From Burkholderiales bacterium (GTDB lineage: Bacteria; Pseudomonadota; Gammaproteobacteria; Burkholderiales; Burkholderiaceae_B), in assembly GCA_021299735.1 (NCBI GenBank), contig JAJTEM010000003.1:123562-187561 (forward strand): a stretch of 64,000 bases of DNA, in the 5' to 3' direction. Positions 63,538 to 64,000 of this stretch are shown here, piece after piece; the stretch's first letter is position 1; every line of letters begins with the position of its first letter. The position numbers and the translations under genes were made by a program. Below the pieces are notes generated by a model. It worked only from the letters and a program-made list of their open reading frames with translations, was not told the DNA's origin and did not search any database.

Positions 63538-63951
63538 AGCGGTGGAATCGTTTGCTGCGCGCTCCAGTAGTTCTGCGAGTGACTTTGCTTGAGATGCCGA
63601 TAAAGTGGCGGGCATCATGTCGTAGCTGGCGATGCTCTTACCAACAATCTCTAAGCCCACCCCGTGGGTGAGCTTGTCATTTGCCCCCAGTTTATGGACA
63701 CGAATGACGACGTGAACAGGGCCTTGATTTTCGCATTCCACCTCACCCACCTTAGAGAGTGTCGGTGCACCAAAGAACATGCCACGAACGCTTTTATAAC
63801 GGATGAGCCGATAACCGAAGTTGCCCAAAACAATCATGAAAATTGCGCCAAATATGTAAGGACCAAAAGTTTCCATGCAATAGCTACCTAACGAAGCTGT
63901 AAAAAAACCCATTGTAGCCACAAACCAAGATGCGCGTTTGCTCTGCCCCAT
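63532..63951 (-). CDS. Small membrane protein of unknown function (cassette-encoded)
   Basis: Two predicted TM segments then soluble domain; stop codon TAA lies inside the attC ACCTAAC core. Confidence 0.65.
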   Translation of the reverse strand: MGQSKRASWFVATMGFFTASLGSYCMETFGPYIFGAIFMIVLGNFGYRLIRYKSVRGMFFGAPTLSKVGEVECENQGPVHVVIRVHKLGANDKLTHGVGLEIVGKSIASYDMMPATLSASQAKSLAELLERAANDSTAT

Positions 63952-64000
63952 TTGTTAAGCTGTGATGACCACCAATTAACCAGTTCAACCCATGGCCCGA

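Overview
The window is mostly a betaproteobacterial (Burkholderiales) core chromosome; a Limnobacter-like source is my inference from gene content and protein flavour, not a database match. In order it carries: kdsA (partial)-pyrG, scoBA, ETF-QO, a type IV pilus minor-pilin/pilY1/pilE cluster, DUF2818 plus the complete nuoA-N operon, tRNA-Leu(GAG), secG-tpiA, a quinone oxidoreductase, pnp-rpsO, leuA, a CheX-REC fusion, pssA-psd, a SopB/IpgD-like phosphatase-motif protein, ilvC-ilvH-ilvB, an ECF sigma factor/DUF3619/DUF3106/RDD block, a PLP-fold protein without its catalytic lysine overlapping spoVR-yeaH-prkA, an LplT-like MFS protein, fadE, SRPBCC and saccharopine-dehydrogenase-like genes, a BamE-NTF2 lipoprotein, a FAD reductase and ettA. 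The right end (~60.9-64 kb) is an accessory region that reads as an array of integron gene cassettes with no integrase in the window (CALIN-like, or the distal part of an integron continuing to the right). It has five attC-like hairpin sites in minus orientation. The cassettes hold an Imm50-like protein, YefM/YoeB, ParDE (inverted relative to the array), a HigBA-type module whose toxin has an in-frame TGA, and a small membrane protein. An IS3-family relic truncates the left-most attC. The observations I rate highest are this cassette array with its broken HigB, the SopB/IpgD-motif protein, and the lysine-less CobC/CobD-like pseudo-aminotransferase coupled to spoVR.
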